A stretch of DNA of 64,000 nt, taken from contig JBBMOA010000004.1 of NCBI GenBank assembly GCA_037954235.1, forward strand, positions 32,019,420-32,083,419. Reading direction: 5' to 3'. Below the pieces are notes generated by a model that was given only the letters and a program-made list of their open reading frames with translations, ran no database searches and was not told the DNA's origin. This DNA comes from Aulostomus chinensis (Eukaryota; Chordata; Actinopteri; Syngnathiformes; Aulostomidae). The translations under genes and the position numbers were made by a program. Below are positions 11,795 to 22,843 of this stretch, one piece after another; position 1 is the first letter of the stretch; each line of letters opens with the position of its first letter.

Positions 11795-12215
11795 TGTAAC
11801 AAAGCAGGGTAGTCTGTAGCAAAACAGCAGCCAGAGCAAAGCAGGGTAGTCTGTAACAAAACAGCAGCCAGAGCAAAGCAGGGTAGTCTGTAGCAAACCA
11901 GCAGCCAGAGCAAAGCAGGGTAATCTGTAGCAAACCAGCAGCCAGAACAAAGCAGGGTAGTCTGTAGCAAACCAGCAGCCAGAGCAAAGCAGGGTAGTCT
12001 GTAGCAAACCAGCAGCCAGAGCAAAGCAGGGTAGTCTGTAGCAAAACAGCAGCCAGAGCAAAGCAGGGTAGTCTGTAGCAAACCAGCAGCCAGAGCAAAG
12101 CAGGGTAGTCTGTCGCAAAACAGCAGCCAGAGCAAAGCAGGGTAGTCTGTAACAAAACAGCAGCCAGAGCAAAGCAGGGTAGTCTGTAGCAAAACAGCAG
12201 CCACAGCAAAGCAGG
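11795..12215. repeat. 37-bp minisatellite, about 11 copies
   Basis: Tandem units of 37 bp built around gcagggtagtctgtagcaaa and cagcagccagagc, with degenerate edges to about 11760 and 12265. Because 37 is not a multiple of three and the minus strand of the unit lacks stops in all frames, three overlapping open frames of 152-198 codons appear on minus. They share the same cysteine/leucine-rich repeat peptide in rotating frames, so they are products of the repeat. Confidence 0.95.
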
Positions 12216-13480
12216 AGCATCTAGCAAAGCAGGATAGTCTGGCAAGACAGCGCCCGGTAGCAAAGCAGCAGCTAGTTCTTCCTCAGTGTCACGGCTCACC
12301 AGCTGTGCCAATCAGGTGTAGATCGCACGCATGCAGAGCAAAGGGTTTCACAGCTAGTATGCTGTGGCAAACAGCCTCTGCACGTCAGATCGGCGGGGGG
12401 GGGGGGGGGGTGTTTCCCCACTAGCGGCGATTAAGGGACCGTGTCCCAAAAGCCGGACGCCTACAATTAAACACGTGAATATGAAAAACGTGCATGATCA
12501 GCATGCAACACGAGCTACAGGGAGCTACTGCTACATACCAGCACAGACGGTGGCGAGAAGGCAGACGTGAGGCGATCAGAGGCGGAAGCGAGGTGACCAG
12601 GAAGTGGGAGGACCGCGGACCCAAAGAGCAAGAGATTGACCAGGTAGATGCTGCCCCTATTTATAGGGCAGCGCCTCACACTGGTTGGCGAATGATGGTA
12701 CAAGCCAAGTCAGGCATCACCAACCAGTCTCACTGCTAGGATGGGACCTCTCATCCTGCCACATTTGCATTGATAATTACACTCGGTGCACATCATGCTA
12801 GCCAGATTTAGCAGCTAGCCAAAATGTTGAAAATGCTTGCAAATTAATCCAAAAAACACAGAGAGTTGACTTTACTTTTTACATCTCGAGCCTCCACAAA
12901 TTAATGTGTGCGACATCTGTATTTTGCCTGTGAATTCATGAAGCTTTCTGATAGACTGAACCATTTTACAGTACACACAATATACGTGTCACACAACAGT
13001 TAAGTCGGTTCATATTAAGATGAGTGCACACTGACTGTGTTTACATGCAATTACGTTCCTCCATCTTGTGCTAGGCTACTGCTCTGGCATGAGTCTGTCT
13101 GATGGCATGATTACAGTGTAGTTAAGGCCATAGAGCAGAAGCTGTGGTTGTATTTGTTTAAAAAAGAGTGGTTTTAGCATCGTTCAAGTGCCTGCTCATT
13201 TGTGTTGATTTTTCTTTGTCTCTGATATTGCCTACAGATGCAGGAGCCTATTTTCCAGCTGCCCTGATCCTAGTAAGTACTTGCCTGTCCATCACATTTC
13301 ACAGTTAATCAGTTATTTTTTCAGACCTCAAACATTGAAATAGACAACTATGTTATCTGGTCAAAGAAGCTGTTTTTTTCTTCTTCTTCTTCTCTTCTCT
13401 TTTCTCCCTGATTTCTTGGATCTCCAACACTACATCTACATGTATATATTTGATGGCTTATAATGTCTCATTCATCTGAG
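12216..13480. other. Unassigned DNA with a minus-strand TATA-like element
   Basis: Contains a G homopolymer of about 18 nt near 12392-12410. At about 12654-12668 it has a strong TATA-like word on minus (CTATAAATAGGGGC), set in moderately GC-rich DNA. On minus the DNA just upstream begins TGTGGCAGGATGAG near 12765, which resembles the start of an LTR, but no matching end or target duplication was found. The rest, 12770-13480, shows nothing recognisable. Confidence 0.3.
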
Positions 13481-13489
13481 TGAGTTCCA

Positions 13490-13780
13490 ACACTCCTTTT
13501 TTAGGCGCTTCATTGGAATAAATCCTGAGAGTGTCTGCATGTTTTCCCTGTGCTGGTTCTCTCCAAGTACTCCAGCTTCCTTCCACAGTCCAAAGACATG
13601 CAAATGGAAATGCAACTCTAAATTGACCGTAGGTATGGCTGTGAGTGTGAATGGTTGTCTGTCAATATTTGTTGGCTGCGGTGGACTGCGATGGACCACT
13701 GACCTGTCCAAGGTAATGTCCCCTCTGGGATAGGCTCCAGCCCCACCCTGTGACCCTTAACAGGATAAGCGGAAAAAATG
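13490..13780 (+). mobile_element. LINE 3'-end relic (common teleost type, L2/CR1-like)
   Basis: The segment contains the familiar order of words tgcatgttttccctgtg, ctccagcttccttccacag, tccaaagacatgc, gaatggttgtctgtc, gacctgtccaagg and gggataggctccagcccc, ending in ggataagcgg and a GGAT tail. I know this as a very frequent non-LTR 3' end in fish genomes; the exact family name is uncertain. Other partial copies in this window: 14170-14420 (minus), 32190-32520 (minus), 43995-44070 (minus) and 60750-60875 (plus). Confidence 0.65.
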
Positions 13781-13830
13781 GATGGATGGATGGATGGATG
13801 GATGGATGGATGGATGGATGGATGGATAGA
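13781..13830. repeat. (GGAT)n tail
   Basis: About 12 GGAT units immediately after the LINE 3' end, the usual tail of this element type. Confidence 0.9.
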
Positions 13831-13905
13831 TGGGTGGGTGATCACTCACAGGAGTGTGACTCTCTCACTCTGACCGCTTCATGCTATGGGACTTACACTG
13901 ACGTA

Positions 13906-13978
13906 ACCTGATTAGCTCAGTCAGTCGAGTGTGAGATTCTTAGTCTCAGGGTTGTTGGTTCAAGCCCCATGTTGGGTG
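13906..13978 (+). pseudogene. tRNA-Lys(CTT)-like, degenerate
   Basis: 73-nt relative of tRNA-Lys(CTT) with the anticodon stem TGAGA/TCTCA intact, loop TTCTTAG and anticodon CTT. The acceptor ACCTGAT/GTTGGGT pairs with several G-U pairs. The T stem is weakened (GTTGG with CCCAT) and D-loop changes are present. Its upstream flank is shared with the relic at 625. Confidence 0.6.
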
Positions 13979-14169
13979 TTGCTGTTACTGCTTTTCTTCT
14001 CAGTTTTGAAAGCTTTGTTTGTAAATTGTCAGAAAAATCAGTGAATAAACAATACAAACTTAGGCTTTGTCAGAAATTCCATGCTTCCAAACTAACCAAT
14101 ATGAAAAAAACAAAAGGTGAGACTTTTTCGTGCGTTCGAAAAATTTGTATGCGCTTCATTGTATCCGCT

Positions 14170-14420
14170 TTCTATACTTCCATGCATCCCAGCTTATTTC
14201 TGTTAAGGGTTGCAGGGGGAGGCTGGAGCCTTTCCCAGTGGCTTTCAGGTGAGAGGCAGGTTTCACCCTGGACAGGTAGCCAGTCCATTGCAGACAGAAT
14301 ACCCACGCAGGCACGGAGAGAACATGCACACACCACACAGAAAGAACCTGTGCTCGAGCCAGGACTTGAACTTGCTTTGAGGCGACACTATTAACCACGG
14401 TACCACCGTGCCACCCATTG
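14170..14420 (-). mobile_element. LINE 3'-end relic, minus strand
   Basis: The reverse complement of the same 3'-end words seen at 13490-13780 (ggctggagcc, gagaggcaggtttcaccctgg, cagtccatt, agaacatgcacac), diverged and without a clear GGAT tail. It lies about 350 bp from the plus-strand copy. Confidence 0.55.
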
Positions 14421-14734
14421 ACTGTCACACATTGAAAACAATAAACACTCTTGTTATCATACGACACGTAGCCCTGTAAAAAAAATCAAATAAATTACAT
14501 CGCATAAAAAGCATAAAAAGATGTGTTAAAAAGTTCAAAAATAAATAGAGTTCATAATCGTTAAAATTGGTTATAATGTGAGAAGGTTAAAAGCATAAAT
14601 ATAATATGTAACATTTAAAAAGTAAAACTATTTACAGTTAAAAAATAAATTCATATACAGGTCTTTAAGTTCTCTGAGTCTGTAAAAGATCAGTGATCTG
14701 AGAATAAGGAGAGGGGAAGAAGCCGTGTTTATAT
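14421..14734. other. AT-rich unassigned DNA
   Basis: Very A-rich sequence with no recognisable feature. Confidence 0.4.
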
Positions 14735-15517
14735 GTAACCTCAATTGTTACCTGTCAATCATTTCATTCCTGTTTTATCTTTGGGTGTATTAAGACCGCA
14801 AAAGCCAATCAGAGGAAAGATACTGTGTAAGGGGTGGGACTAGTGGCGCTGGTTTGTGAGGTGAGTAGTTAGCGCGCATGGGGAGAGAAACAGAGGCAAT
14901 AATCAGAGAGCGAAGAGGGGAGGCATCATTTGTGTGGAGAGCATTTAAGTTTATTTTGGAGGTCGACGACTGGTGGTCCTGATGTAAACTTCTGTGTGAC
15001 CTTCGAGAGGTGAATATTTATGCCTGTATTTGCGCTTTATCTAACTGTTATAGTGAAAAGAGACTGGGTGTGTACATGGTTAGCGACGTGCTAGCTAGGG
15101 ATAGCATTCCGTGCTAATGTGCCTGCAGATCGTAGCTTTAGCGTTGTAATATTTTTGGAGCGAAAGTAAAGGTAATGCGAATTCGACACGAGATAATGTT
15201 TGATAATTGTGGCTAAATTAAGATAATATGCTTGAAGGAGACGGACATTGGAGAGAGAGAGACGGGTTTCCATCTGATGGCTCTGCTGTTCTGCTGTGCC
15301 CTGTCCTGCTGTGTTTTCTTCTTCGTGACTTTCGCTGTCCCGCCATTGCGTGTGAGTGTTTGGATTGTGACTTCCACCGCCATTGCCATTACCATTCAGA
15401 CTCTCATCCTCCATTCCCGTTCTCCCCCTTCTAATAAAACCCTGGATTTGTGAGGACTGACATACACATGCACTTGCTTTTATTGTGTGCTCAGCTGCGA
15501 GTGAAGCGGCCATTACA
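14735..15517 (+). mobile_element. Possible solo LTR or promoter-bearing repeat
   Basis: The segment begins TGTAAC and ends ATTACA, has a GC-richer CpG-containing middle (14860-15000) and an AATAAA at about 15433-15440 followed by a T/G-rich stretch. This layout resembles an LTR with U3, R and U5. No target-site duplication was seen at the proposed ends, no primer-binding site follows and no gag or pol remnant is nearby, so the call is tentative. Confidence 0.2.
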
Positions 15518-16017
15518 GTTGTGAAGCCCCGACCGCACACGAGCTTCAATAAACAGGCCTGAAACAGGTAAAAATTTAATTTAAGGTTTTTCATATGAAT
15601 GTGTGTGTGCCCACAGGTAAAATATTGAGTTTTAGTTGTTGTAAATTAAAGAATACCGTATTAGAAAGTAACTTAAGGATTCTGAAAGGGATTAAATATG
15701 ATGTATATTTAAAAAAACAAAAGGGTTATCTTTTGTAGAGGAAACTGTTTTTTCCTTACAATTGAGGTGTTAAGGATGAATTGAGGGTATTTTATGTTAA
15801 ACTATCTAACTAAAAAAGATTTTTATTTTAAGTGGAACGAAAGCTCAGAACCAAGAAAGACACTGTTTGTTTTGTTTTGAAAATCCTCTTACTCATTGTT
15901 AATAATTTTGTTCATTGTATTTTTATAATACGAGAATATATTCAATTTTTATTTCATCCATCTCCGTGAACAAGTACCTGTGAAGGATTAATTTGCAATT
16001 CTTTTGACTTCAGCTTG
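15518..16017. other. Unassigned AT-rich DNA upstream of the 5S array
   Basis: No gene or repeat recognised. The 5S spacer sequence starts abruptly near 16018, which marks the left edge of the array. Confidence 0.4.
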
Positions 16018-16280
16018 AGGAAAGGGCAGCTTTGAGTCTTTGTGGACCAGCATGAGCGACCTTCCCTCAACACTTGATCTTGAAGCGCCTTTCCGCAGCT
16101 TTGAAATTGAATATCAATCAGCGTGTAATTTGAAGTAGACAGATGGCAGATGCAGTACTTTTCTCTCGATTACATCAACATTCTTTTCGTTGTATTGACA
16201 GGACACCTATTTGGCGTGTGAAAAGACCCTGAGGCTGTTGCGCCTCACTTTTTTTCTGAGGTTGTAAAGTGAGTGAAATG

Positions 16281-16289
16281 GATATAGAG
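16281..16289 (+). promoter_or_regulatory. TATA-like upstream element of 5S genes
   Basis: GATATAGAG lies about 30 bp before the 5S start and is preserved at the same distance before every 5S copy in the array (for example 16710, 23402, 23822 and 24241). Fish 5S genes commonly carry such an upstream TATA-like element besides the internal control region. Confidence 0.6.
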
Positions 16290-16311
16290 CCCATGTGTGT
16301 AAGGGTCAAGG

Positions 16312-16430
16312 GCTTACGGCCATACCACTCTGAACACGCCCGATCTCGTCTGATCTCGGAAGCTAAGCGGGGTCGGGCCTGGTTAGTACTTGGATGGGAG
16401 ACCGCCTGGGAATACCAGGTGCTGTAAGCT
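16312..16430 (+). rRNA. 5S ribosomal RNA gene
   Basis: 119 nt with the vertebrate 5S landmarks. The terminal helix is gcttacggc with gctgtaagc. Other landmarks are the stretch ccgatctcgtctgatctcgg, the internal control region agctaagcggggtcgggc and ggttagtacttggatggg, and the closing gaccgcctgggaataccagg. It is followed directly by a run of T, so the Pol III terminator is present. This is the most canonical copy in the window. The 5S RNA is a component of the large ribosomal subunit. Confidence 0.95.
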
Positions 16431-16439
16431 TTTTTTTTT
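16431..16439 (+). terminator. Pol III T-run terminator
   Basis: A run of at least nine T immediately after the 5S gene. The other 5S copies have six T at the same place. Confidence 0.85.
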
Positions 16440-16739
16440 CTTTGTGAGGAAAGGGCAGCTTTGAGTCTTTGGGGACCAGCATGAGCGAGCTTCCCTCACA
16501 CACCTTTTCTTGAAGCGCCCTCCGCAGCTTTGGAATGGAATGTCATGCAGTGGTTAATTTGAAGTAGACAGATGGCAGATGCAGTACTTTTCTCTCGATG
16601 ACATCAACATTCTTTTCTTTTATTGACAGGACACCTATTTGGCGTGTGAAAAGACCCTGAGGCTGTTGCGCATCACTTTTTTTCTGAGGTTGTAAAGTGA
16701 GTGAAATGGATATAGAGCCCATGTGTGTCAGAGTCAAGG

Positions 16740-16767
16740 GCTTACGGCCATACCACTCTGAACACGC
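16740..16767 (+). rRNA. 5S rRNA gene, 5' fragment (split by LINE)
   Basis: The first 28 nt of a 5S gene, ending in AACACGC. The rest of the gene resumes at 23024 after the LINE and begins again with AACACGC. 28 nt plus 91 nt (23031-23121) gives 119 nt, the length of the intact copies, so nothing but the element and the duplicated 7 bp was added. Confidence 0.93.
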
Positions 16768-16972
16768 ATGCGCCAATCAGACGGTACGCTGACAGCACGA
16801 CACACAGAGGTCGCGGACTCCGCTTTTCCCATTTCTTTCGTTTTTTTCAGCCTTTTTCATTGTTCTTCCTTGTTTTCCGTGCATTTTTGGTTCGTTTTTA
16901 GAGTGAACATTTTTTCCCCCCGACAATTTTTATACTGATCGGGGGAGGTCAATTTGAGTTTTTTTTTTCCTA
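16768..16972 (+). promoter_or_regulatory. LINE 5' UTR with CCAAT box
   Basis: The first bases of the element, ATGCGCCAATCAG, include a CCAAT box. The rest is T-rich with CpG-containing parts. A start at a promoter-like motif directly next to the target duplication supports an untruncated 5' end. The promoter activity itself is inferred. Confidence 0.4.
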
Positions 16973-18631
16973 ATGAAAAACTTTCGGACGGACCAAATGG
17001 ATTTGAACTCTGCAAACGGATTTCAGATTACGAGCATGGAAAACGGACTTGACATAAATGCACAAACAGGTGAAGAAAATGAAAAATGGTTGCTTGTTAA
17101 AAGAAACAATCAGAAACGAAACATGAAGAAGTCGGAAGGAAAACTGCTGGAGGGAAATGCGAGAGCGGCTTCCGCAGCGACAGCGGGGGAAAGACGGCGA
17201 GCAGCGGCTGATTCAGAGGAGATGAGCGCTGGAGCCGGTCCACAGGCAACGAGAGCTGGTGGCCTGAAGAACAGAGCTGAAGACGTGGTTCCGAGAAGAC
17301 CTGGGCAGCGAGGAGCTACTGGAGAGGCGACGGAGAGTGAGAGAGAATTGGCGGCGGAAAGAGATGCGGCGTCTGGTGGGGAAAGGCAGCTGCAGCAGCG
17401 ACATGGAGCGGCGAAATCTGCGGGTGGCGACCACAAGTATGACAGAGAACTGACGGTCAGTGTCGAGGTAACTGGGCAGGATGAAGTCCCAGTTCTCGAA
17501 TTAATGAGATGCATAAGAGCACTGTGTGGAGGTTTAATAGCCTGTAGGGCGACAGGGCCGCAGAAATATGAAATTACCATGTCACACATCAAAGGGAAAG
17601 AGAGAATCCTAGATGGTTTCAAAATTGGGGACAACACAGTGCATGTCAAAGATCTGTGTAATGATGAACTCATGGTTTCTTTTTTAAGCTTACCAGCTTA
17701 CATCAGAGATGAGGAAATTTTACAAAAGCTAGAAGGGTGGGGAGTCTCAGCTGCATCAACTATAAGGAGGAGGATGTGGCCGGGTACGCAAATTGCTGAT
17801 GGGACGCGGTTTCTCAAAGTAAAATTTACAGACAAGGTCCAATCTCTGCCTTATTCAGCACGGTTTGACACAGCAATAGGACCGGAATATTTCAGGGTCA
17901 TACATGATAGGCAGGCTAGGGTGTGTAGGATGTGCCTCCAGCCGGGGCACATCCTAAGGGACTGTCCTGAGTTCTCCTGCCATAAGTGTGGTGTCCAGGG
18001 GCATTATGCAAGGGAGTGCAACAGGAAACCTAATAAGATACAGAAATGTGAGGTGTGTTGGAACAAAATTGATGAATGTAATTGTAATTATAGTGATGAG
18101 GATATTGTGGTGGAATCTGGATCTGAGGAGCTGTACAGTGAGATGGAAGGTTTAAGTGAGGGAGGAACGGAGGATGAGGAGGAAGATGACGAGGTGGGTA
18201 GTGGCGCCGCCAAGCAGGCTGCCGGTGAGGGTTACGCCCCTCAGAGAACCCAGAGCCCTCCTAAAGTGGTGCAGAGCCCAGGCACAAGGCTTGGTTCAAG
18301 TCTGAATGACATGAGCACTGACTCAGGCCCACAGCAGAGAGGAAAGGATGGAGGAGGAAACGGGTCCGAAAAGGAGCCGGAGCCTTCTCAACTCCTGGAA
18401 TCAATGGAGGTGGGGGATACCCCAAGAGAATTGCAGCCGGCGGCAGCCACATCCACCAGGGTACCTGCCTTAAATGTGCCCTCCACCTTCCCTCCTCAGA
18501 GTAGATCAAACAGTGACTCGGAAATGGACTTTGCCACAATCAAAAATATTCGGAAAAAGCACACCTCAATAAAAGATGCTGCGATGAAGAAAAAACAGAA
18601 GAAAGAAGGAGGGAGAGGTAAAAAATCTTGA
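16973..18631 (+). CDS. LINE ORF1 protein, CCHC zinc-knuckle RNA-binding
   Basis: 552 codons, uninterrupted. The N-terminal 130 residues are rich in Ala, Glu, Arg and Gly and probably disordered. A central part of about residues 155-310 has the look of a folded RNA-binding region. Two CCHC knuckles (CX2CX4HX4C) are at about residues 318-331 and 336-349, followed by a further CEVC...CNC cluster. The C-terminal 180 residues are acidic then Ser/Pro-rich, with a basic tail ending in a Lys-rich stretch that resembles a nuclear signal. In Tx1/L1 elements ORF1 proteins bind the element RNA and form the RNP. The ATG at 16973 is the first in frame after the 5' UTR. ORF2 follows within about 40 bases. 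The intact frame next to a near-intact ORF2 suggests a young insertion. Confidence 0.85.
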   Translation: MKNFRTDQMDLNSANGFQITSMENGLDINAQTGEENEKWLLVKRNNQKRNMKKSEGKLLEGNARAASAATAGERRRAAADSEEMSAGAGPQATRAGGLKNRAEDVVPRRPGQRGATGEATESERELAAERDAASGGERQLQQRHGAAKSAGGDHKYDRELTVSVEVTGQDEVPVLELMRCIRALCGGLIACRATGPQKYEITMSHIKGKERILDGFKIGDNTVHVKDLCNDELMVSFLSLPAYIRDEEILQKLEGWGVSAASTIRRRMWPGTQIADGTRFLKVKFTDKVQSLPYSARFDTAIGPEYFRVIHDRQARVCRMCLQPGHILRDCPEFSCHKCGVQGHYARECNRKPNKIQKCEVCWNKIDECNCNYSDEDIVVESGSEELYSEMEGLSEGGTEDEEEDDEVGSGAAKQAAGEGYAPQRTQSPPKVVQSPGTRLGSSLNDMSTDSGPQQRGKDGGGNGSEKEPEPSQLLESMEVGDTPRELQPAAATSTRVPALNVPSTFPPQSRSNSDSEMDFATIKNIRKKHTSIKDAAMKKKQKKEGGRGKKS

Positions 18632-18669
18632 GGGAAAATTGGCTGTTTAAAGGTTTTTTTGGTCTGACC

Positions 18670-21600
18670 ATGTTTCTGCTGCACTCCCTTAATGTCAATG
18701 GACTCCGCACTTATGGCAGGATGACCGCCATTTTACTTAAAAGCAAGTGTGACATTCTCTGCTTACAGGAGACAAGGTGGGAAGGGGATAGCGTGGCGGC
18801 AGCAAGCAAAATGTGGGAAGGAGATGTCTTTTTTAGCAACGGCACAAGTAAATCTTGTGGCGTAGCTATTTTAGTAAAAAAGACTATAAGTACCAATAGC
18901 AAGTTAATATATCATGACAAGAAAGGTAGAATACTTATTATAGATGTTTGCATAAACAATAGAACATACAGAATTGTTAACATATATGCCAGTAACTGTG
19001 AAAAGGAAAGGAAAATGTTTCTAAATAGTATAAGCAGATGGATAGATCATAGAACCATAATAATAGGAGATTTCAATATCGCATTAACTAAGGATGATAT
19101 ATCAATTAACAATGTATACAAGAATGACACAAGCAGAACTGAGCTATATAATTTAATGAATATTCACAATTTGACAGATGTATGGAGAATTCACAACCCA
19201 TTCAAGAAAGAGTACTCCAGAAGACAGGTTGTGCAGGGAAAAATGAAACAAGCCAGAATAGATTTATGTCTAGCGGCCCCTGAAGCAACAAAACAGATCA
19301 ATAAAATACAATATAATTATAACGCATGGAGTGATCACGCAACAATTGAGTGTTACTTGGGTGCTGCAGGAGGTTTCAGGGGGGGAGGTACCTGGTGCCT
19401 CAACTCCAGCCTCCTGGCAGATTCAACTTACGTTAAAAAAATCACAAAACTGCTTGATTATGCAAAAATTGAAATGAAAATAGAAAATAATTTTATAGAA
19501 AAGTGGGAAATTCTAAAGCAAAGAATTAAAAGAAGTAGTATAAATTATAGTAAAGAGAAAAAGTGGAGAGAGGAGCTGGAAGAAAATCGACTAAGAAAAT
19601 TAATCAATCATGAAATAGCATTATTTGATAAAGAACCTAACAGAAACACAGAAAACTATGAATTATATAAAGCAAAACTTGGAAACATAGAAAAAATAAA
19701 ATGCAGAGGTGCAATGATAAGAAGCAGAGTTAAAAATTTAGTAGAAGGAGAAAAATGCACCGCATATTTTTTGGGGCTCGAAAAGCAAAAACAAAACAAA
19801 ACTATAATAGAAAAAAATCAACGATATAACTGGAAAAGAATATGACGATCAAGAAAATATACTAAGAGTAACTACAGAGTTTTATAAAGAATTATTTGAT
19901 AATGGATATAGCAATAGCGAAGAGGTAGACAAGTTGTTATCAAATATCCAAACTAGTATTTCAGTGGAGGATAAGGAATGGTCTGATGCACAAATTACTA
20001 TTAATGAGATAAAGACGGCAATAGATAGCTTAAATAAAAACAAAAGTCCAGGGGTAGATGGTTTAACAGCAGAATTTTATATTTGTTTCAAAGAGCAGAT
20101 AGCTCCCCTGTTGCTGTCATTGTACCACTCAATGGAACGGGAACAGAGAACATCCAATACATTCACTGCAGGAATAATTTCACTTATCTACAAAAATAAA
20201 GGTTCAAAACAGGATATAACAAACTATAGACCAATAAGTTTACTCAATACAGATTACAAGATACTGACCAAAACACTGGCAAACAGGCTTAAACTTACAA
20301 TAGGAACCATTATTGGTAATACACAGGCATACGGCATACCAGATAGAGACATCATAGATACGATCCTTACAATAAAGGATACCGTCAGGACAATGGCAGC
20401 ACAGGGGGGGTATCTGCTCGGAATTGATTTGGAGAAAGCATTCGACAGAGTAGAACATCTTTTCTTATATAAAACTTTAAAAAGATTTGGATACGGTGAA
20501 GGCTTTATTAGATGGATTAAATTATTATACGATAACGCATACAGTCAAATAAAGATAAATGGACAACTAACAGAAAAGATCAAATTAAAAAGATCGGTAA
20601 GGCAAGGATGCCCGCTTTCGGCTCTTTTATACAGTATTGTTGCTGAGCCACTAGCTTTAAGTATAATGAATGATAAGAATATTATAGGTATAAAAACATA
20701 TAGAGACAAAGTCGTTAAAATAGCACAATTTGCGGATGATATCAATATAATGTTTAAAAATGAAGAAAATTTAAATTATATTATAAAACATCTAGAAAGA
20801 TATGAAAAAGCATCAGGAGCTAAGGTTAACAGAAATAAGTCAGAAATGATGGAATTCGGTAAAAATAGTTTCAAAAATAATTGGGGTTTTAGCACTAAAG
20901 AATACAGGAAAATACTGGGTGTATACATTGGTAAAAATGAAGGGGAAGCCAGGGACTTAGGGTGGAGAGAACTTGTAAAAAAGGTAGAAAATACACTTAA
21001 TTTATGGAGAAGTAGGGGTTTAAGCCTGAGAGGAAAGGTAATTGTCATCAATGCCTTAATACTGTCAAAAATTAATCATGTTTTGGGGGCCTGTGAGCTA
21101 CCGCAGTGGGCACTAAATTCGCTCAATGAAGCGATCTCCTCCTTCCTTTGGAGGGGAAAGGGAAATTCGATCGCTCATCGGGTGATAATTGCGAATAAAA
21201 GGGAGGGGGGATTAGGACTAATTGACATCAGTGCAAAAAAAGATGCACTCAGGGCCAAATTAGTTAGAAATTTTCTCGATTCGAACAGGCAGTACCCCTG
21301 GGAGGACACAATGGCGGGCTACCTGGCTGAGTACGGGGAGGGGGAGAAACTCCCTCTTTATCACCTCCTTCCTGGGAAAAGCCATGGCTCGCTACCGATG
21401 TTCTACCAGGAGGTGCTAGAGGCATGGGGCAAATTCCTGCCCCACCTCAGGCCTAAGTGCAGTCAGAAAAGTCATGTGCTGCAGTTACCTTTTCTCGAAA
21501 GCACCTTTTTCACACACAATGGTAGGACACTTAAATGCAGGGCACTTCAGCAACATAATATAACAAGGGTCGGTCAAGTGGTGGGGGAAAGGGGTCTGTT

Positions 21601-22489
21601 CAGTCTCAGGAAAGTCACAACCCAACTCAAAAAAACAGGGACACCGTGCAGAAAGGATTACCTAAATGGACTAGGTAACAAAATCAACAGAAACATAACC
21701 TCACTGTGGAGAAACTTAATCATCACGGACAAATCGAGAGCAGACCCCGAACTCCCGCCGCTTGAGCTTGTCACACAGTACACAGGGAAAGAGCTGTCAC
21801 AGGTGAAAACAAAGGACTGGTACACCATAGGGATTAACTCAATTAAACGCACTCCAAAAGCAGAAAAACACTGGGCACAATTATTCAAGGGAATACCGAT
21901 AGGAAAAATCTGGCAAAACCTTAACATACCTTACATGGACAGCAATACTTTCAAGCTAGAATTCAATATTAGACACAGGAGAATTTTCACAGGAATCAAA
22001 TTACACCAGATTAATAAGGAAAACTACAGTAGGACATGCCAAATCTGCAATAAAGAACCGGAAGACCAGGAGCATCTATTCATCAACTGCAAGGAATCGG
22101 ATAAATTCAGGAATTTCATAAGGATGCTACTGCAAGAGCACTGCAATTTCAGTTTGACAGATGAAACACTATGGACATGGACTCTTCTCTTTGGTACAAC
22201 ACTGAAACAAAAGGATCAGAACAGGACTCTCATAAATACCATACTCACTTTTGCAAAAAAATCAATATGGACAACTAGAAACTACGCTCTCTATGAAAAG
22301 AAGAAAATAAACATATTTGGGGTTTTTTACACAACACTCTTGACGCACCTACAAATCTTACATGACATGGACAAGGATATTTTTGAAAACACTTTCTGCA
22401 GGAAAAACACATTTTTCAACATAGCAAATGGCAAAATTGAAATAAACAAGATTGACAATGGTATGTTTTCTCTTCAAATTCCCAGCTAA
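18670..22489 (+). pseudogene. LINE ORF2: endonuclease-reverse transcriptase, one frameshift
   Basis: The first ATG in frame is at 18670 (frame open from 18628 without ATG). The apurinic-type endonuclease shows all key motifs: SLNVNGL (about 18685), QETRW (about 18766), GDFN (about 19065) and SDH (about 19331). The reverse transcriptase has motif A GIDLEKAFDR (about 20420), motif B RQGCPLS (about 20600) and the catalytic FADD (about 20728). A CX2CX8HX4C knuckle lies at about 22037-22090. The frame breaks once: a run of seven A at 19811-19817 moves the reading frame and ends the first part at 19845; with six A the two frames join without other stops. The total would be about 1,270 codons, normal for a Tx1/L1 ORF2. 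Either an inactivating indel or a base-calling error in a homopolymer explains it. Confidence 0.88.
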
Positions 22490-22798
22490 GTAGTCTCTTT
22501 TTTTTATAAAGCAAAGTATTTTTCAAATTTAATAAAGGGGTGAGCAAATTGGGTGGTTTATGTTTTTGGTGTGTTTAACATTTCATTTTGATAAAATTTC
22601 ATTTAAAAAAAAAAAAAAAAAAATTTGTGTGTGTGACACTTCACGACAGGAATTTGTTCTTTTTAGTCCCATGAGTTTTTTTTGTCTCTCTTTAATTTTT
22701 ATTTATTTATTTATTTTTTATTTTTTATTTTTTTTGGAATGACCTGCATTGCTCCAGTGGCTGTAGGCACATAGTGTTGGTTTATTTGTCTAAATTTA

Positions 22799-22843
<45 letters not shown>

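Noticed and set aside
11608..12311. Three overlapping minus-strand open frames of 152-198 codons
   Set aside because: They are the 37-bp minisatellite read in three frames; the same peptide unit rotates between frames.
16768..16972. LINE considered 5'-truncated
   Set aside because: About 205 bp of non-coding DNA with a CCAAT box precede an intact ORF1 and start right at the target duplication, which argues for a full-length 5' end.
18628..18670. ORF2 start upstream at 18628, overlapping the ORF1 stop
   Set aside because: The frame is open there but the codon is TTG; the first ATG is at 18670. A reinitiation mechanism using the overlap is possible but not shown by the sequence.
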